DNA of 64,000 nt from Symmachiella dynata (GTDB lineage Bacteria > Planctomycetota > Planctomycetia > Planctomycetales > Planctomycetaceae), in contig NZ_CP036276.1 of assembly GCF_007747995.1 (NCBI RefSeq), forward strand, positions 564,001-628,000, given 5' to 3'. Position numbers and translations under genes: made by a program. Shown piece after piece: positions 61,043 through 64,000 of this stretch. Each line of letters starts with the position of its first letter. Position 1 is the stretch's first letter. The notes below the pieces were generated by a model. The model had not been told where the DNA came from. It did not search any database and saw only the letters and a list, made by a program, of their open reading frames with translations.

Positions 61043-62029
61043 TCAATGGCTCATCCAAAACACAACCGAAAGGGCGGCCACCACCAGGACGACCAACAGT
61101 GCCGCATCCGGTTCGACAATCCAGAGTCGTTTTTCGGCGCGATACAACATTCCTTGAATGGCGACAGCCGTGACGAAAATCACCATCGCAGCCGTGACGG
61201 CATGTGTCGGAGCTGCTGCGGCGAACAAAGAGCCGTCGTAGAAAAAATCGACTCCGACGAAGATCAGCATGTTGAAGGCATTGCTACCGAAAATGTTGCC
61301 GATCGCCAAATCGGTGGCCCCCATGCGTAGGGCGGTCAGTGTCGTGACGGCTTCGGGCAACGAGGTAATAAAGGCCACAAACAATGTGCCGACGATCGTT
61401 CGCCCCAATCCGCTGATGTCCGCCAATTCGCTCGCCACACTTGCCAGTTTCGGGGCAGCGACAAAAATCACTGCGGCGGAGAGCAGGTATCCTGTCAAAC
61501 TTTTGGCACGCGACATGGTCGGTGTTTCGGCCGCCTGCGGGGCTTGGCTCAACGCATATTGCTGATCGAAAAAAATCAAACGCAGGCAAAACAGATACGT
61601 GATTAACAAAAACCACGACCCCGGCCCGAGGCGGAGGAACGTTCCGGGAAACTTGACCAGCAGAAAAAACAACACGACCGCTGTGAGGAGAATTCCAGAA
61701 ACTGCCGAAAGCGCATGGGCCGACGCCGCTTTTGAAAGGGCTGCGCCATGCGTTTTTGTGCACAAATCAAGCACGGCCAGGATTAACAAATTAAACAGCG
61801 AGCTTCCCAGCAGGTCTCCCAGGGTTAAATCCACAGCGGGAATCATGGCAGCCTTGCAGCCGACAAGCAGTTCCGGCAAACTCGTCGCTAACGCGAGCAA
61901 CACAACGCCAGCCATGGAACGCCCCATGCCCGTAATCAGGCCGACTTGGTCAGCGAAACGGGCGAGCAGTGTTCCCGCGACAACGACGACCAAAGCAATC
62001 AAAATGAATTGTGCGATCAGTCCGGCCAT
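61043..62029 (-). CDS. Sodium/calcium exchanger (NCX-type) membrane protein
   Basis: Encodes 328 residues with about ten membrane helices. The two antiparallel alpha-repeats are both visible: LALATSLPELLVGCKA with GDLLGSSLFN (45-80) and FITSLPEAVTT with GNIFGSNAFN (220-253). These line the ion path in Ca2+/cation antiporters. The two halves are linked by a loop at about 158-175 (SQAPQAAETPTMSR). It probably exports Ca2+ in exchange for Na+ or H+. It is divergent to the P-type ATPase gene, 103 bp apart. The Shine-Dalgarno is weak (AAAGAAG). Confidence 0.87.
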   Translation of the reverse strand: MAGLIAQFILIALVVVVAGTLLARFADQVGLITGMGRSMAGVVLLALATSLPELLVGCKAAMIPAVDLTLGDLLGSSLFNLLILAVLDLCTKTHGAALSKAASAHALSAVSGILLTAVVLFFLLVKFPGTFLRLGPGSWFLLITYLFCLRLIFFDQQYALSQAPQAAETPTMSRAKSLTGYLLSAAVIFVAAPKLASVASELADISGLGRTIVGTLFVAFITSLPEAVTTLTALRMGATDLAIGNIFGSNAFNMLIFVGVDFFYDGSLFAAAAPTHAVTAAMVIFVTAVAIQGMLYRAEKRLWIVEPDAALLVVLVVAALSVVFWMSH

Positions 62030-62132
62030 ACGCTTCTTTCCGGCAATGTCTGGAAATGGTAGCGAATCTTCCAGGCATACATCCTAACAGCGATTGTTTC
62101 TAGAACAATCTCACCGGTCTCCACTCTCGATC

Positions 62133-64000
62133 ATGCAAAAACAAATTCAAGCCGACACAGCTCCGAAGACCCCCTGGCACGCCCTGCCAAGTGCGGAGGT
62201 GATTTCGCAGCTTGGCAGCGATTTGAAATCCGGTCTGTCGGCAGCCGAATCGCAAGCACGTTTGAAATCCTACGGCCCGAATGAGCTGCTCTCCACGGAA
62301 GAAACGCGTTGGTATACGGTCTTGCTACGTCAGTTTTGGGACGTCATCATCGGCATTTTGATGATCGCGGCTTTGATGTCGGCGGTGACCGGTGAATTGA
62401 TCGACGCGGCTGCGATTTTAATTATCGTCGTGCTCAATGGAGTGTTAGGATTCATCCAGGAGTGGAAGGCGGAACAAGCGCTGAAAGCTTTGCAGCAAAT
62501 GCTTGCGCCGCAGTGTACCGTCGTTCGGGATGGACGCGAACTTCAAATCGAGGCCGCACAGATCGTGCCGGGCGATTTGGTACATCTGCGCGTCGGAAAT
62601 CGCGTACCTGCCGATTTGCGGCTGACAGCGGCCGTTAACTTGAAGGTCGATGAATCGGCACTCACCGGTGAATCCGACTCGGTCTCTAAAGGGATGGAAC
62701 CGGTTGACGAATCGACACCCTTGGCCGAGAAATCCTCAATGGTCTGGATGGGGACGGCGGTCACCAACGGCCATGCGTCCGGCATCGTCGTAGGGACTGG
62801 AGAAGCGACCGAGTTCGGACGCGTCGCTCAACTGACACAAGCCATCGGACCGGAAACGACGCCCCTGCAACGCCGCACAGCTGTTTTGGGTAAGCAGTTG
62901 GGACTGATTGCGATTGTGGTTTCGGCACTGATCGCCGTTGGTGGTTGGTTCGCCGGCAAACCGACGCTGGATATGTTTCTGACCGGCGTCTCGTTGGCCG
63001 TTGCAGTCGTTCCCGAAGGACTCCCAGCGGTCATCACCATTACATTAGCGCTCGGCGTGCGGGCGATGGCAAAGAAACAGGCGCTGCTGCGTCGATTGAC
63101 CGCCGCCGAGGCCTTGGGAGCGGCATCGGTCGTCTGCACGGACAAAACCGGCACCTTGACTAAAAACGAAATGACCGTTCAGCAAATCTGGTTGCCGGCC
63201 GGCCATATCGATGTGACCGGCACCGGCTACGATCCCGCTGGTCATTTTGAAGTGGATGGGGAACGGCTCGATTATCAATCGCGGCCCGATTTGTTGGCAT
63301 TTTTAGAAACTGGTTTGCGGTGTAATCACTCCACGCTGCAACAGACCGACGAGGGTTGGCAGCAGTCGGGCGAACCCACCGAAGCCGCACTGGTTGTGGC
63401 TGCCTATAAAGCCTGGATGCCGTCGGTCGAAACCGGCGAAGACTCCACGGAATTCTCGTTCAATTCGACGCGCAAACGGATGACCGTCGTTGAGCGGAAA
63501 TCCGAAGGTTCGCTGGCGCATGTCAAAGGCGCCCCGGAGGTGATTCTCGGCCGCTGTCAACGCATCTTAAAGGACAACGACGAACAACCACTGACTGAGG
63601 AGGACCGTCAGCGCATCCAGCAGGCCTATGCAGAAATGGCCAATCAAGGCTTGCGCGTCTTGGCAATCGCTCGCCGCAAACTGCCGCTCGATTTTAAGTT
63701 GGATGAGGACGCCGTCGAACAGGACCTGACATTGTTGGGATTGGCCGGCATCATCGATCCACCCCGTCCGGAAGTTTCAGCGGCCATTCAGACCGCCGCT
63801 CTGGCGGGTATCCATGTCATCATGATTACCGGCGACGCTGCGCCCACGGCATTGGCCATCGCCAAGCGAATAGGTCTGAGCGCCGAACAGGCACTCACCG
63901 GTAACGAGCTAGAGCAGCTGGATGATGCGGCATTGCTTGAACGCTTAATGCAAAAAATCGTAATCGCTCGTGCGACCCCCGAACAGAAACTGCGGATCGT
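62133..64000 (+). CDS. P-type cation-transporting ATPase (P2 type), 3' end cut by the window
   Basis: The first 622 codons are present. Features seen: N-terminal domain with LPSAEVISQLGSD, membrane helices M1-M2 (VIIGILMIAALMSAV, ILIIVVLNGVLGFI), the actuator motif TGES (178-181), PEGLP (294-298) in M4, the phosphorylated Asp337 in DKTGT, and HVKGAPEVIL in the nucleotide domain. The MITGD hinge region begins near codon 567 and the frame is open to the right edge. The P2 subgroup moves Ca2+ or Na+/K+; the ion cannot be fixed from what is visible, but the divergent Ca2+ exchanger gene points to calcium. The start has no strong Shine-Dalgarno. Confidence 0.9.
   Translation, partial: MQKQIQADTAPKTPWHALPSAEVISQLGSDLKSGLSAAESQARLKSYGPNELLSTEETRWYTVLLRQFWDVIIGILMIAALMSAVTGELIDAAAILIIVVLNGVLGFIQEWKAEQALKALQQMLAPQCTVVRDGRELQIEAAQIVPGDLVHLRVGNRVPADLRLTAAVNLKVDESALTGESDSVSKGMEPVDESTPLAEKSSMVWMGTAVTNGHASGIVVGTGEATEFGRVAQLTQAIGPETTPLQRRTAVLGKQLGLIAIVVSALIAVGGWFAGKPTLDMFLTGVSLAVAVVPEGLPAVITITLALGVRAMAKKQALLRRLTAAEALGAASVVCTDKTGTLTKNEMTVQQIWLPAGHIDVTGTGYDPAGHFEVDGERLDYQSRPDLLAFLETGLRCNHSTLQQTDEGWQQSGEPTEAALVVAAYKAWMPSVETGEDSTEFSFNSTRKRMTVVERKSEGSLAHVKGAPEVILGRCQRILKDNDEQPLTEEDRQRIQQAYAEMANQGLRVLAIARRKLPLDFKLDEDAVEQDLTLLGLAGIIDPPRPEVSAAIQTAALAGIHVIMITGDAAPTALAIAKRIGLSAEQALTGNELEQLDDAALLERLMQKIVIARATPEQKLRI

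Overview
The window looks like a chromosomal segment of a Planctomycetota bacterium, probably from the order Planctomycetales. The evidence is gene content: two pairs of the planctomycete cytochrome c / DUF1592 and DUF1552 proteins, four genes carrying five sulfatase domains, an ECF sigma factor overlapping a membrane Ser/Thr kinase, twin-arginine-type leaders, and many exported hydrolases with signal peptides. GC content is moderate to high, and several starts are GTG with a clear Shine-Dalgarno. I see no rRNA, tRNA, CRISPR array, transposase or integrase.

Layout. 1-7.3 kb: the start of an M20 peptidase cut by the window edge, a YihY/BrkB membrane protein, a LOG-family protein, an esterase, and a BlaI-type repressor with an M56 (BlaR1-type) membrane peptidase under a promoter that carries its operator. 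7.5-16 kb: a rightward run of DUF1592 protein, DUF1552 protein, a double sulfatase and a single sulfatase, likely a polysaccharide or sulfated-glycan degradation unit. 16-23.3 kb: a leftward unit of ECF sigma factor, transmembrane Ser/Thr kinase and two tandem paralogues that end in a HINT (intein/hedgehog-like autoprocessing) module. This is the most unusual part of the window. 23.6-29 kb: two small membrane proteins, an enolase-superfamily protein, a SYLF-domain protein and a sialidase-like protein. 29-36.7 kb: a leftward operon of GntR/FCD regulator, a large DUF1592 protein, a DUF1552 protein and an amidohydrolase. 37-39.4 kb: three exported proteins (PKD-like, papain-like, thioredoxin-like). 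39.6-50.8 kb: assorted enzymes, including a sulfite-oxidase-like protein, a CocE-type hydrolase, HspQ, a Gfo/Idh/MocA protein, a flavin-dependent halogenase-like protein, a P-loop kinase-like protein, a spermidine-synthase-like protein, a sulfatase and a PQQ-type beta-propeller. 50.9-59 kb: a GT87-type membrane mannosyltransferase-like protein, a GH5-GDPD fusion, and a rightward run of esterase, phytanoyl-CoA dioxygenase-like protein and GH67-N-like glycosidase. 59-64 kb: a hemerythrin protein, an alcohol dehydrogenase, and a divergent pair of cation/Ca2+ exchanger and P-type ATPase, the latter cut by the right edge.

The intergenic spaces carry several families of short dispersed repeats: a hairpin repeat between two convergent gene pairs, a GGGAGGGCGA-type palindromic repeat (three copies, two as a 33-bp inverted pair), and low-complexity CACGAAAGA-, CACAGAT- and CACGCAAAGGCGC-type repeats. 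The clearest regulatory sites are the BlaI-type promoter/operator at 7249-7294, a GntR-type promoter/operator at 36709-36736, a 13-bp-arm inverted repeat ahead of the sigma operon at 23352-23384, and an intrinsic terminator at 59727-59764. All family assignments come from reading motifs by eye; no database search was run.
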